NCBI GenBank assembly: GCA_910578755.1
Contig: CAJTSZ010000010.1
Location: 1-31,303, forward strand
DNA: 31,303 bases
Direction of reading: 5' to 3'
Source: an uncultured Oscillospiraceae bacterium
GTDB lineage: Bacteria; Bacillota; Clostridia; Oscillospirales; Ruminococcaceae
Shown: positions 22,079-30,908 of the stretch, one piece after another
Layout of the letters: each line of letters starts with the position of its first letter
Position numbering within the stretch: the stretch's first letter is position 1
Translations under genes and position numbers: made by a program
Notes under the pieces: generated by a model
The model's database searches: none
What the model was told of the DNA's origin: nothing
What the model saw: the letters and a program-made list of their open reading frames with translations, nothing else

Positions 22079-23818
22079 TTACCCTAAAAAAGAGCATTTT
22101 TCAAGTATTTTTGCGACTTTTTCGCCTTTTGGCAACATTAAAACATCTTCTTTTTTTACTGCCCGAAGCAGCAGAACTCCAACAGCATAAACAACAGCCC
22201 CAACTCCTACGGCAGGAAGCACAGTATACTTGGAAGGCCACAGGGTGTAAAAGAAATCATAGGCCAACACCGCGGCAGCGCCGCAGGCTATGGCGGCAAT
22301 AAGGGGCTTTACAATAATTTGCCGCAAATTCATTTCCACCCGTGTAACCGCCTTAATTACATACAAGCTAAGGGCAACAATAACCATATAGCAGGCCAGT
22401 GTGCCATAAGGCACCGCCTTCATATTGATGCGGGGCATACCTACAAAGGTAAAGTTGATAATAAACTTTACCATGCCGCCAATAATAATTAGGCGCACCG
22501 GCACGGCTACCCTCCCCACCGCCTGAAGCAGGCTGTTTAATGCCGAGGTGAGGGAAATAAAAATAGAGGCAATGCCCAGCACCTGCAGCAGGGGGGCCGC
22601 AATGGCAATACCCATAGGCTTGTTAAAAAACAGCTGGCACACCGGCTTTGCCAGCATGGAAAGGCCAATACCTGCCGGTATGCAGAACAGCGCCGTAATG
22701 CGCAACACCGTTTGAATGGATTTTTGCACCTCCCGCTTGCTGCGCCGGGCCCAGGCGTTGGAAACCAAAGGCAGGGCGCTGACGCCGAAACCAGCGCTTA
22801 CCGCCGGTATAATGTTGGCGATGGTGACCGCTATGCTTGTGTAGGCCCCATACAGGTGGGAGGGTACCAGGTTATTGGCCATATCCGCCGGGATGCTGCC
22901 TTTATACTGGGCAAGAACCACCTCCGGCGCCTGGTCCATTACCCGGCTTAGCCGGTCCATAACTGTGGCCATATCGATCATGGAGGTGAGGTTAATTGCT
23001 ACAGAGCCCAGACAAATGGGGATAGCCAGCTGCACCATATAACGCAGCGTTTCCTTTGCGGAGCGCGCCTCTGGGGCCCGTGCCAAGTGGTGGCGGTTAA
23101 TGCCATCCCCCAAAAGGCGGTGGCGGCTGGCCAAGTACAGCAGCCCTACCCCCGTGCTTACAGCCACGCCAAGTAAGGCGGCGCCGGCGCTGATTTGGTA
23201 AATGGCGTACTGGGCGTCTGCCGCTGTTTCATAGGCTTTGCCCAGCACCGTGCCTTTTTCTTCCAGCTCCCTTTGGGCAAAGTTCAGCATGGCATAGGTG
23301 AAGCCCACGCCGCAAACCATTTTTACAACCGCCTCAATAATTTGGGAATGGGCCGTAGGGTACATATTGCGCAGCCCCTGGTAATAGCCCCGGTAGGCGG
23401 ACATCATACACAAAAACAGCACAGCTGGGGAAAGGCACATAATGGAAAAGGTTGCCCCGGGGTTTTTAATCATCCCTGCAAAGGCGCCTGCCCCAAAAAA
23501 CATAATCAGCGTTCCTAACAGCCCCGTTACAGAAAAAAAAGCCAGGGATACTTTTAGTATTTTTTTTGTATCCCGGTACCTGCCTTCCACGCTGTTTTCC
23601 GAAATAATTTTAGAAATTGCAATGGGGAACCCCGCCGTTGCCAGGGTAGAAAACAGGTTAAAAAAGGTGTATGCCGTTTCAAAGTAGGACATTGCCGATT
23701 CTGAAAGCATATTGGTAATAGGCACCTTAAACAGGACGCTGACAACTTTAACTACCAGCGTGCCTGCCATTAAAATAATTGCCCCATGGAGGAAGCTCTG
23801 CTTTTTTTCCTCAGCCAT
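22079..23818 (-). CDS. Polysaccharide biosynthesis/flippase protein, SpoVB/YabM (MVF/MATE) family
   Basis: Polytopic membrane protein of 579 aa with about 14 helices. The N-terminus F-L-H-G-A-I-I-L-M-A-G-T-L-V-V-K-V-V-S-V-L-F-K-V-P-I-T-N-M-L is the classic start of the SpoVB/YabM family of lipid-linked oligosaccharide flippases (MOP superfamily). YabM sits at this position, upstream of mazG, in B. subtilis; SpoVB itself acts in cortex synthesis and either role is possible. The start ATG has AAGGTG 4-5 nt upstream. No promoter was found; the terminator at 23875-23911 separates it from the gene upstream. Confidence 0.92.
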   Translation of the reverse strand: MAEEKKQSFLHGAIILMAGTLVVKVVSVLFKVPITNMLSESAMSYFETAYTFFNLFSTLATAGFPIAISKIISENSVEGRYRDTKKILKVSLAFFSVTGLLGTLIMFFGAGAFAGMIKNPGATFSIMCLSPAVLFLCMMSAYRGYYQGLRNMYPTAHSQIIEAVVKMVCGVGFTYAMLNFAQRELEEKGTVLGKAYETAADAQYAIYQISAGAALLGVAVSTGVGLLYLASRHRLLGDGINRHHLARAPEARSAKETLRYMVQLAIPICLGSVAINLTSMIDMATVMDRLSRVMDQAPEVVLAQYKGSIPADMANNLVPSHLYGAYTSIAVTIANIIPAVSAGFGVSALPLVSNAWARRSKREVQKSIQTVLRITALFCIPAGIGLSMLAKPVCQLFFNKPMGIAIAAPLLQVLGIASIFISLTSALNSLLQAVGRVAVPVRLIIIGGMVKFIINFTFVGMPRINMKAVPYGTLACYMVIVALSLYVIKAVTRVEMNLRQIIVKPLIAAIACGAAAVLAYDFFYTLWPSKYTVLPAVGVGAVVYAVGVLLLRAVKKEDVLMLPKGEKVAKILEKCSFLG

Positions 23819-23874
23819 AATTCACCTTCCGTTCCCTGCCGCCTGAATATCTGTGCTGCCCCGGCGGCGCCGTT

Positions 23875-23911
23875 AGCAAAACCAATGCCCGGAGATGTTA
23901 TTTCCGGGCAT
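23875..23911 (-). terminator. Probable terminator downstream of the coiled-coil zinc-ribbon gene
   Basis: ATGCCCGGA (23885-23893) pairs perfectly with 23903-23911. On the minus strand it is followed by TTGGTTTTGC, a moderate U-tract. Confidence 0.6.
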
Positions 23912-23956
23912 CGCTGCTACTAAATTATGCTTGTTTTTTCCGGGTTATACATAAGT

Positions 23957-24490
23957 TTACCCCTGGCAGCCGTTATCCTCCACAGGCGCCTGTGGTTCCT
24001 CGGCTTTTACAGAAGCTGCCGGTTCATTGGGAACAACCGTTTCTTCTGTTGCTGCCCCCTCTTCAGAAGGCGCCATATCTTCCGGTTCCTGGGTAATAAC
24101 CACTTCATAGGCAGTTGGTTCGTTCACTACCATGCCGCAGCGGGAGCAAAAATGGGAATCCGACGGGCAGGAAGCGCCGCAGTTGCTGCATTTTTTTATT
24201 TTTTTCAGTTCTGCTGCCCGCAGCTCGGTGTCCCGCAGCTGGTCCAGCAGCTGGTCTACTTTGGCAATTTGGGCCTGGACAGCGGCCTGCACGTCCATGT
24301 TGTCCTTTTGTGCATAGTACACCATGGTGCCAATTTTTTCATACACCTGTTTTAACTCGTTGGAAATAGACATAGCCTGCAGGCGCAGCTTGGAAGTTTC
24401 CACCACTTCCTCTGTTTTTTTGCCGGCGGCGTTGGCCACTACCTTTGCCGTTTCCAGGGCGTTATCCAAAAACGAATTTAAGTTACTCAT
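23957..24490 (-). CDS. Coiled-coil zinc-ribbon protein of unknown function
   Basis: 177-aa soluble protein. The first 98 residues are helical coiled coil (LDNALETAKVVANAAGKK, then a heptad-rich 36-98). A rubredoxin-like zinc ribbon follows (C101-x2-C104, C115-x2-C118), and the last 55 residues are a low-complexity acidic E/P/A tail. No enzyme motif is present. Similar zinc-ribbon proteins are common in Clostridia without assigned roles. GGAGG is 7-8 nt before the ATG. The gene has its own near-consensus promoter (24582-24610) and appears monocistronic. Confidence 0.88.
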   Translation of the reverse strand: MSNLNSFLDNALETAKVVANAAGKKTEEVVETSKLRLQAMSISNELKQVYEKIGTMVYYAQKDNMDVQAAVQAQIAKVDQLLDQLRDTELRAAELKKIKKCSNCGASCPSDSHFCSRCGMVVNEPTAYEVVITQEPEDMAPSEEGAATEETVVPNEPAASVKAEEPQAPVEDNGCQG

Positions 24491-24581
24491 TCCAATTCCT
24501 CCTTATCCTAATCCAAAATACTTTTGCCCGCTGGGGGCAGGGAGCTGTGTACTGCTTAATAATTGATGGCAGCTTGTGGTA

Positions 24582-24610
24582 AGTATACGGCATTTATGGG
24601 TGAAATTCAA
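24582..24610 (-). promoter_or_regulatory. Predicted sigma-A promoter of the zinc-ribbon protein gene
   Basis: On the minus strand TTGAAT, 17 bp, TATACT. It lies just beyond the stop codon of the kinase gene; the leader would be about 85 nt. Confidence 0.68.
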
Positions 24611-24621
24611 CAAACAAATCG

Positions 24622-25563
24622 TTAATCTTTTTTCTTTCCAATAAATTCCCGGATTACGCTGCCCGCAGGGATGGGGGAGGTGTCCTGAATATTTAAAAAC
24701 TGGTCCAACCGTTCGTACAGGCTGCGCAGGGTGTAATAGGCGCGGATTTCCAAATCATCCTGGTTAAAGAAGGGTTCCAAGTAATTTTTAAAGATGTTGG
24801 GCTCATAGTCCATGGTGCTGTCCAGTTTATAGTTGGCGTTATCCCGGTAGGGGTTAATGTACAGCCGTTCGCCTTCGCACACATTGTCCCACATGGCAAT
24901 GGTTTGGGAGGGCGGCGTATTGCGGGTGGCCACGTCCCGCACCAGGCGGCGCATAAGGCGGATGTCCTTGGGGGAGAGGATTTCCTCCTCCTGGTCCACA
25001 AATTTGCTGCGGGCGCTTACATAAATGCGGGTTATTTTATCCTCCCCTGCCAGTTCTGTAAGCAGCGGGTTTAAGCCGTGGATGCCCTCAATAATAACAA
25101 CATCATCCTCGCCCACAACAATTTCTTTTTCCTCCAGGGCGCGGGCACGGCGCTGAAAATCAAAGACAGGTATAATGGTGCGCTTATGGTCTATCAGCTC
25201 TTTAATGCACTGGTTGATGCGGGGAATATCCAGGGCATAAATAGTTTCAAAATCCGGGCTGCCATCGGGCAGATGGGGGGTACGGTCCACATCCAGGTAA
25301 AAATCATCCAAGGAAATTACCCGCGCGTTGCGCCCCCGGCTAATAAACTTGCGCTTTAAGGTTTTTGCCGTTGTTGTTTTGCCGGAACTGGAGGGCCCGG
25401 AAAGGCAGATCACATCGAAAGACTGGGACTGCCCCATATCCTGAACCACAACATCCAGCTGGTCCTGGTAAAACTGCTCCGCCCTTTCAATGAGGGAAAA
25501 ATAATTTTCCACCGCCAGTTGGTTTACTTCATCCTTCTGTATTCTTCCGTAACGGAATGGCAT
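24622..25563 (-). CDS. Uridine kinase-like nucleoside kinase
   Basis: Phosphoribulokinase/uridine-kinase family P-loop protein of 313 aa. Walker A is GPSSSGKTT (56-64); S-L-D-D-F-Y and the I-I-E-G-I-H-G-L-N-P-L Walker-B-like segment follow, with the lid region D-I-R-L-M-R-R-L-V-R-D. It probably phosphorylates a nucleoside; some Clostridia homologues carry an N-terminal TGS domain that is absent here. ATG 25563 is preferred to a TTG at 25575. It overlaps the end of hemZ by 35 nt, so expression is tied to the recJ-rel-hemZ operon. Confidence 0.88.
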   Translation of the reverse strand: MPFRYGRIQKDEVNQLAVENYFSLIERAEQFYQDQLDVVVQDMGQSQSFDVICLSGPSSSGKTTTAKTLKRKFISRGRNARVISLDDFYLDVDRTPHLPDGSPDFETIYALDIPRINQCIKELIDHKRTIIPVFDFQRRARALEEKEIVVGEDDVVIIEGIHGLNPLLTELAGEDKITRIYVSARSKFVDQEEEILSPKDIRLMRRLVRDVATRNTPPSQTIAMWDNVCEGERLYINPYRDNANYKLDSTMDYEPNIFKNYLEPFFNQDDLEIRAYYTLRSLYERLDQFLNIQDTSPIPAGSVIREFIGKKKD

Positions 25564-27049
25564 TATCTTTCTCAAAAAATCGCCCCACTTTCTCTTTTCT
25601 TTTTAGAATTTCATCAAAGCGGCTGATGTATTCAAAGGGGTACTTATAGTTAAATACCCGGCTGATATCCCCGGTAACCGGGTCCTTCAGCTTGCTGACC
25701 CCGCCACCACCAACCGCAGCAATGGTGTGGGTTTCATCCATAATATAAATATTGTAGCGCCCCTCGTGCCCTGGCAGGCAGTAACCTACATTTTCCAGGT
25801 TGCCCAGGGTATTGCGCTGTTTATACAAGTAATACGGCTGCCAGCCGCTGCCCATAAGCCGCTGCTGGGCGTATTCCACCATGGCCTCCACATTTTGCGC
25901 GGCTTCCATAGCCTTTTGGCGGTTTTCGCCGCCGCCATAATTGGCGGAACGCTTAATGGAAAGGGTGTGGACAGTTACGTTTTCCGGTTTTAGGGCAATG
26001 ATGCGGTCAATGGTGGAGCAAAAGCTTTCCAAGGTATCGCCGGGGAGGCCGGCAATTAAATCCATGTTAATATCGTCGAACCCTTCCTCCCTGGCTAGGG
26101 CAAAGGCCTCCAGGGTTTGCTCCGCCGTGTGGTTGCGGCCAATAAGCTTTAGCACCTGGTTGTTCAGCGTTTGGGGGTTTATGCTGATGCGGCTTACTCC
26201 CTGCTTTTTCAGCATTTGCAGCTTTTCCCTTGTAATGGTATCGGGCCGGCCGGCTTCTACAGTATATTCCGACACAGTGGAAAGGTCAAAGCTTTCCGCC
26301 ACCGCCTGGCATACCTGCTTTAGCTGCTCTGCTGAAAGGGTGGTAGGGGTGCCCCCGCCAAAGTATACTGTGGAAAGGCGCAGGTTTGCCGGGGCCAGCT
26401 GCTTGCCCAAACAGCGTATTTCCTCACAAAGCAGCCGGGTATATTCCGGGATAAGCCCCCTTGCCTTGGCGGTGGAAATAGCTTGGGACACAAAGGAGCA
26501 GTAGTGGCAGCGGGTTGGGCAAAAGGGCACGGAAACATAGAGGCTGAAGTGGTTTGGCCGGGACTCCTTTAGGACAGGCCCTTCTTTGGCCGCAGTTTGT
26601 AAAGCAAGGTTTATTTTTTTACTGCTGACCAAAAATTTTTCTTTAAATTCCCGGCCTGTTTCCTCCGGGCTTATGCCGCTGTCCAGCCGCTTGTGGAACA
26701 GCTTTACTGGGCGTATGCCTGTTAAAATACCCCAGCCGGGGCTTTTGCCGGTAATAGGCTTTAGCAGCTGGTACATCATATAGGCCATAAGTCGTTCACA
26801 TTCGTCCCTTTTGTTGGTACACTCCGGGCCGATTACCTTATAGCTTTGACCAGCTTTGCCCCCAATACACACCCCTACAAATAAAAACCACTGGCCGCCG
26901 TCCTGCTCCACCACAGTTAAAATATAGTCCTCCCCGGTATCCATGCAGCCAAGGTCACTGGTGGTGATGAGCTTTTCCCCAGGGAAAAACAGCATGGCGG
27001 CACATTCGTTTTCGTATTTTAGCTGGTGGCCAATATTGATAATATACAT
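25529..27049 (-). CDS. hemZ: Coproporphyrinogen dehydrogenase HemZ (radical SAM)
   Basis: Radical-SAM protein of 506 aa, matching the HemZ length. The 4Fe-4S/SAM motif is C177-x3-C181-x2-C184 (CPTRCHYC), followed by Y-F-G-G-G-T-P and N-M-D-L-I-A-G-L-P-G-D as in HemN-like enzymes. The N-terminal 165 residues are the HemZ-specific extension. HemZ is annotated as oxygen-independent coproporphyrinogen dehydrogenase, but many HemN-like proteins are not; no other haem genes are nearby, so the reaction is unproven. AAGGGGAA lies 6 nt before the ATG. The 312-bp gap upstream is repeat-rich. Confidence 0.92.
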   Translation of the reverse strand: MYIINIGHQLKYENECAAMLFFPGEKLITTSDLGCMDTGEDYILTVVEQDGGQWFLFVGVCIGGKAGQSYKVIGPECTNKRDECERLMAYMMYQLLKPITGKSPGWGILTGIRPVKLFHKRLDSGISPEETGREFKEKFLVSSKKINLALQTAAKEGPVLKESRPNHFSLYVSVPFCPTRCHYCSFVSQAISTAKARGLIPEYTRLLCEEIRCLGKQLAPANLRLSTVYFGGGTPTTLSAEQLKQVCQAVAESFDLSTVSEYTVEAGRPDTITREKLQMLKKQGVSRISINPQTLNNQVLKLIGRNHTAEQTLEAFALAREEGFDDINMDLIAGLPGDTLESFCSTIDRIIALKPENVTVHTLSIKRSANYGGGENRQKAMEAAQNVEAMVEYAQQRLMGSGWQPYYLYKQRNTLGNLENVGYCLPGHEGRYNIYIMDETHTIAAVGGGGVSKLKDPVTGDISRVFNYKYPFEYISRFDEILKRKEKVGRFFEKDNAIPLRKNTEG

Positions 27050-27169
27050 AAGGCGTTCCCCTTCTTATTTGTGCCGCGGCAGGCCCCCGGCGTTTATAGC
27101 TTCCATTTGATATACACAGCGCACAATGGCATCCTGCACCTGCGCATGGCCTACCCGGCCGGGCCTTTG

Positions 27170-27325
27170 TTTTTCGGAGGTATCAGTTACCTCCAAACCT
27201 GTACTTGTGGGGCCTGGGTAAGCCCCAATAGCAAAAGGCCTTGGAAGCGCCTATACACTTCCAAAAGGCGGGGTGCGGGCTGCGTAAGCCCACTGGCAGA
27301 GGCTTAGGGGTGGAACCCCCAATGG
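27170..27325. repeat. Mosaic palindromic intergenic repeat, copy 4
   Basis: Non-coding segment in the 312-bp gap between the MBL gene and hemZ. It contains GGAGGT/ACCTCC (27176-27194), TGGGGC/GCCCCA (27208-27227), TTGGAAG/CTTCCAA (27241-27264) and GGGG/CCCC around TGGAA (27307-27319). The TGGGTAAGCCCC block and the neighbouring GGAACCCCC module match segments at 19400-19480 and 18850-18875. Nothing else is seen in the gap. Confidence 0.72.
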
Positions 27326-27361
27326 TACAGGCCTGAGGCGGCCACACGCTTTCAGCTGAAC

Positions 27362-28000
27362 TTAAAGTTCCACCTTCATTGCGTGCTTCATAAAGGGGTT
27401 GCAGCGGCGCTCATCATCCAGGTTGGAGGTGTTGCCGTGGCCTGGGAGCACAATGGGGCAGCCTTCCAGTTGGGCCAGCCGTTTTAGGGACTGCATCATA
27501 GCTGCCTCGTCCCCGCCGTACAGGTCCGTGCGGCCCATGCTGCCCTGAAACAGGGTATCGCCGCAGAAGAGCATATTCCCCTTCAGGTAGCTGATGCCCC
27601 CGGGGGTGTGGCCCGGTGTGGCCATAGCGTGAAACTCCATATCCCCGCAGTGGATAATATCCCCATCCTTCAGGATAACATCCGGCTGGAAGTTGGTGCT
27701 TTCCGCCCCTACGGCGTCGCTCATATTTTTTACTCTATCGTGGAGCATTTCCATATCCCCCTGGCCAATGCACACCTTTACCTGGGGATATTGTTTTAAA
27801 AAGCCCTCCACGCCGCCAATATGGTCGCCGTGGCCGTGGGTAAGGAGCATATAATGGGGGGTTAGGCCCTTTTCCTCAATAAATTCCGCCACTTTTTCTG
27901 CCTGGCCGCCGCAATCTACCACGGCACAGCTGCGGTTTTCGTCCCAGACAATGTAGCAGTTGGTACCCAAAGGGCCAACATGTAATACTTCCAAGTTCAT
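27362..28000 (-). CDS. MBL-fold metallohydrolase (glyoxalase II-like, YqgX type)
   Basis: 212-aa metallo-beta-lactamase-fold hydrolase. The binuclear metal motif T-H-G-H-G-D-H-I-G-G is at about 54-63, with further ligands in A-T-P-G-H-T-P-G (about 127-134), F-C-G-D-T-L-F (about 145) and L-P-G-H-G (about 185). It opens with V-G-P-L-G-T-N-C-Y, typical of the YqgX/GloB-like group that handles thioesters such as hydroxyacylglutathione or bacillithiol analogues; the natural substrate is not defined. GAGGG is 7 nt before the ATG. It begins 11 nt after dtd. Confidence 0.93.
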   Translation of the reverse strand: MNLEVLHVGPLGTNCYIVWDENRSCAVVDCGGQAEKVAEFIEEKGLTPHYMLLTHGHGDHIGGVEGFLKQYPQVKVCIGQGDMEMLHDRVKNMSDAVGAESTNFQPDVILKDGDIIHCGDMEFHAMATPGHTPGGISYLKGNMLFCGDTLFQGSMGRTDLYGGDEAAMMQSLKRLAQLEGCPIVLPGHGNTSNLDDERRCNPFMKHAMKVEL

Positions 28001-28011
28001 TGTTTTTCCCT

Positions 28012-28476
28012 CTATTTCTTTTTTGGCATAATTTCGTCTGTATCCAACATAATGGTGACAGGGCCGTCGTTGAGCAGTTCCACCTTCATATCGGCGCCAA
28101 ATACGCCGCAGCCCACCTGGCCCACTTCCTTTGCCCTTACCTGGGCTGTAAAGTACTGGTACAGCTGGTCGGCCTGGGCTGGGGGAGCAGCCTCAACAAA
28201 GGAGGGGCGGCGGCCCTTTTTACAGTCGGCATACAGGGTAAACTGGGAAACCACCAAAATATCCCCTTTTTCATCCAGGAGGGAACGGTTCATTTTTCCC
28301 TCTTGGTCGTGGAAAATGCGCAGGTTAACGCATTTTTCCGCCAGGAAATCCGCCTCCTGTTCTGTATCCTTGGGGCCCACCCCCAACAGCACCAAAAGCC
28401 CTGGCCCAATTTGGGAGATGGTTTCCCCTTCCACTGTGACCTTTGCGCGGGCCACGCGCTGGAGCAATGCTTTCAT
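28012..28476 (-). CDS. dtd: D-aminoacyl-tRNA deacylase
   Basis: Proofreading enzyme of 154 aa that removes D-amino acids from tRNA. It starts MKALLQRVARAKVTVEGE and has both DTD signatures, S-Q-F-T-L-Y-A-D (about 78-85) and N-D-G-P-V-T (about 136-141) with the cross-subunit Gly-cisPro pair. The ATG at 28476 is chosen over a longer reading frame because GGAGG lies 8 nt upstream and the family begins M-(K/R)-A. It sits between rel and the MBL gene, the usual Clostridia order. Confidence 0.97.
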   Translation of the reverse strand: MKALLQRVARAKVTVEGETISQIGPGLLVLLGVGPKDTEQEADFLAEKCVNLRIFHDQEGKMNRSLLDEKGDILVVSQFTLYADCKKGRRPSFVEAAPPAQADQLYQYFTAQVRAKEVGQVGCGVFGADMKVELLNDGPVTIMLDTDEIMPKKK

Positions 28477-28559
28477 AACAATAACCTCCCTTTTGCTGTT
28501 GGGAGGCCCCTTGGGGGCTTCCCACATTATTTTACAGGGCTTTCTGCCCCATAAAACCA

Positions 28560-28650
28560 TTTTCTTTTGGAAGTGTTCAGGCACTTCCAAGCCTATGCTG
28601 TTGGTGCTTACCCAGGGTTATAGGGGCCGGAGGGCCCCTATAGGGGTGTG
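28560..28650. repeat. Mosaic palindromic intergenic repeat, copy 5
   Basis: In the 248-bp gap between dtd and rel: TTGGAAGTG/CACTTCCAA (28567-28590), GGTGCTTACCCAG (28603-28615) and a perfect 10-bp hairpin TATAGGGGCC/GGCCCCTATA (28619-28642). The first two are reverse-complement relatives of modules at 19417-19478 and 27208-27264. Confidence 0.7.
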
Positions 28651-28692
28651 GGGCTGAAGGCCCAAAAAGCTTACCTGCGGTAAACTTTCTGC

Positions 28693-28721
28693 CATTTCAG
28701 CAGAGAAACTCCGCTGAAATG
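28693..28721 (-). terminator. Hairpin directly after the rel stop codon
   Basis: CATTTCAGC (28693-28701) pairs with GCTGAAATG (28713-28721), and GAG/CTC pairs inside. It starts 3 nt after the stop codon but lacks a U-tract, so it may be a 3'-stabilising or attenuating hairpin, not a full terminator. Confidence 0.5.
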
Positions 28722-28724
28722 CGG

Positions 28725-30908
28725 TTATTGCACCAGCCGCTGCACATTGGTTACTCCACGGATGTTGTTGAGGCTGTTCATTAAAAGCTGCAGCTGGTCC
28801 AAGTCGTTTACTTCTACTGTAAGCTGGATAATAGCTTCCTTATCCTTTAGTTCCTTTGCAATAAGGGAATGGATTGGAATGTGCATATTGCTTAAGGTGA
28901 TGCTCACATCTGCCAACAGGGTTTCCCTGCTGGTGGCCAGCACTTCCACTGTAGATTTGAATTTTTCACGGATGGTGTTGGCCCATTCCGCATGAATCCA
29001 CCGGCCCTTGGATTCCTCCGGCGCGTTGACCACGTTGGTGCAGTCCATTTTATGGATGGAAACCCCGTAGCCCCGGGTAATAAACCCAATAATTGGGTCC
29101 CCCGGCAGGGGGTTGCAGCACTTGGCAAACTTGACAAGGCAGCTGTCCACCCCTTCTACAATAACGCCGCTGGTGGGTTTGGCAGGCTTTTTGGCCTTAT
29201 TGGCGGCCTCCAGGGCTTTCTTTTCCCTTTCTCTTTCTTCATCCTCGGCACGGTATTTCTTTAAAAACTCCTCTTTAATGCGAGGCATAAGCCGGGAGAG
29301 GGAAATGCCCCCATAGCCAACGGCTGCATAAAAATCGTCCACTGTATTCAGGCGCTGCCGTTTTGCCTGGGCCAGGAGGAATTCCTCCATGCTTTCCTCG
29401 GGGATATTGATTAGGTTGCGGCGGAACTCCCGTTCCAGCTCCCCTTTGCCCTGTTCAATGTTTTCCTCCCGCCGTTCCTTTTTAAACCAGCTGCGGATTT
29501 TGGTACGGGCCTCGTTGGTGCGCACAATTTTAAGCCAGTCCCGGCTGGGGCCCTTTCCCTGGGCGTTGCTGGTAAGCACCTCACAAATCATACCGGTTTC
29601 CAGTGTAAAATCCAGGGAGACCATGCGCCCGTCCACCTTGGCGCCCACCATACGGTTGCCCACGGCGGAGTGGATGGCATAGGCAAAGTCGATAACTGTG
29701 GAGCCAATGGGCAAGTTCATTACGTCGCCCTTTGGGGTAAAGACAAAAATTTCCTCCGGCGCAATATCGGACTTAATGCTTTGGACGATTTCCTGGGCGT
29801 CGCCGGATTCCTGCTGGGCCTCCAGCAGCTGGCGCACCCAGGCCAGGCGCTCCTCCAGCTTATCCTTACCGCTGATACCCACCTTATATTTCCAGTGGGC
29901 GGCAATGCCGTATTCGGCGGTATAGTGCATTTCCCAGGTGCGGATTTGTATTTCAAAGGGGATGCCCGCCTTATCCAGCACGGTAGTGTGGAGGGACTGG
30001 TACATATTGGCCTTTGGGGTGCCAATATAGTCCTTGAAGCGGTTGGGGATAGGGGTAAACATATCGTGTACCACGCCCAGCACGCTGTAACATTCCACAT
30101 TGGTATCCACAATGACCCGCACGGCATACACATCGTAAATTTCGTCAAAGCTGCGGCCCTGGATGTACATTTTGCGGTAGATGCCGTAGATGCTTTTTAC
30201 CCGGCCGGAAATATAGACCTTCATGTTTTCATTGGCAAACCTTTGGTTTATTTTTTCCTTAATATCGTTTAAAAAAGCGTGCCTTGCTTCCTTACGCAGT
30301 TCCAAAAGGCGTTCAATTTCCTGGTAGCCCACAGGGTCCAAAAAGCGCAGGGAAATATCCTCCAGCTCCTCCTTAATGGGGCGGATGCCCAGGCGGTGGG
30401 CCAGGGGGGCGTAAACCTCCATGGTTTCCAGGGCAATGTCCCGCTGCTTTTGCTCCTTTTGGAAGGAAATAGTGCGCATATTGTGAAGCCTGTCCGCCAG
30501 CTTAATAATAATGACTCGGACGTCCTTGGCCATAGCCAGGAGCATTTTGCGCACGTTTTCCGCCTGCCGTTCCTCCTTGGAGGAGTAGGTAATTTTAGTC
30601 AGCTTTGTAACACCGTCCACCAGGGCGGCAACATCGGCGTTAAATTCTTTTTTCAGCGTTTCCAGGCTGATGTCCGTATCCTCCACCACATCGTGGAGCA
30701 GGCCTGCGCAGATGGTTTCACTGTCCATACCCATATCCACCAAAATAATAGAAACTGCAATGGGATGGATAATATACGGTTCGCCGGATTTGCGCATTTG
30801 GCCTTCGTGGGCTTTTTCGGCGCACTGGTAGGCCCGGGTAATCATCTCTAAATCATAAGAACGGTTGCTTTCCTTTATTGTTTGCATTAACAATTCAAAG
30901 GTATACAT
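28725..30908 (-). CDS. rel: Bifunctional (p)ppGpp synthetase/hydrolase Rel (RelA/SpoT)
   Basis: Stringent-response enzyme of 727 aa with the full long-RSH order: HD hydrolase (about 25-150, H72-D73-V-V-E76-D77 intact), synthetase (about 235-350, with Y-G-I-Y-R-K-M, D-V-Y-A-V-R and Y-Q-S-L-H-T-T), TGS (about 386-448), helical linker, zinc-finger-type domain (C-C-N-P-L-P-G-D at 597-604) and C-terminal ACT (about 650-727). Both activities should be functional. AGGGTGG is 8-9 nt upstream of the ATG, which lies inside the end of recJ (22-nt overlap), so translation is coupled. It is followed by a hairpin and repeat before dtd. Confidence 0.98.
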   Translation of the reverse strand: MYTFELLMQTIKESNRSYDLEMITRAYQCAEKAHEGQMRKSGEPYIIHPIAVSIILVDMGMDSETICAGLLHDVVEDTDISLETLKKEFNADVAALVDGVTKLTKITYSSKEERQAENVRKMLLAMAKDVRVIIIKLADRLHNMRTISFQKEQKQRDIALETMEVYAPLAHRLGIRPIKEELEDISLRFLDPVGYQEIERLLELRKEARHAFLNDIKEKINQRFANENMKVYISGRVKSIYGIYRKMYIQGRSFDEIYDVYAVRVIVDTNVECYSVLGVVHDMFTPIPNRFKDYIGTPKANMYQSLHTTVLDKAGIPFEIQIRTWEMHYTAEYGIAAHWKYKVGISGKDKLEERLAWVRQLLEAQQESGDAQEIVQSIKSDIAPEEIFVFTPKGDVMNLPIGSTVIDFAYAIHSAVGNRMVGAKVDGRMVSLDFTLETGMICEVLTSNAQGKGPSRDWLKIVRTNEARTKIRSWFKKERREENIEQGKGELEREFRRNLINIPEESMEEFLLAQAKRQRLNTVDDFYAAVGYGGISLSRLMPRIKEEFLKKYRAEDEEREREKKALEAANKAKKPAKPTSGVIVEGVDSCLVKFAKCCNPLPGDPIIGFITRGYGVSIHKMDCTNVVNAPEESKGRWIHAEWANTIREKFKSTVEVLATSRETLLADVSITLSNMHIPIHSLIAKELKDKEAIIQLTVEVNDLDQLQLLMNSLNNIRGVTNVQRLVQ

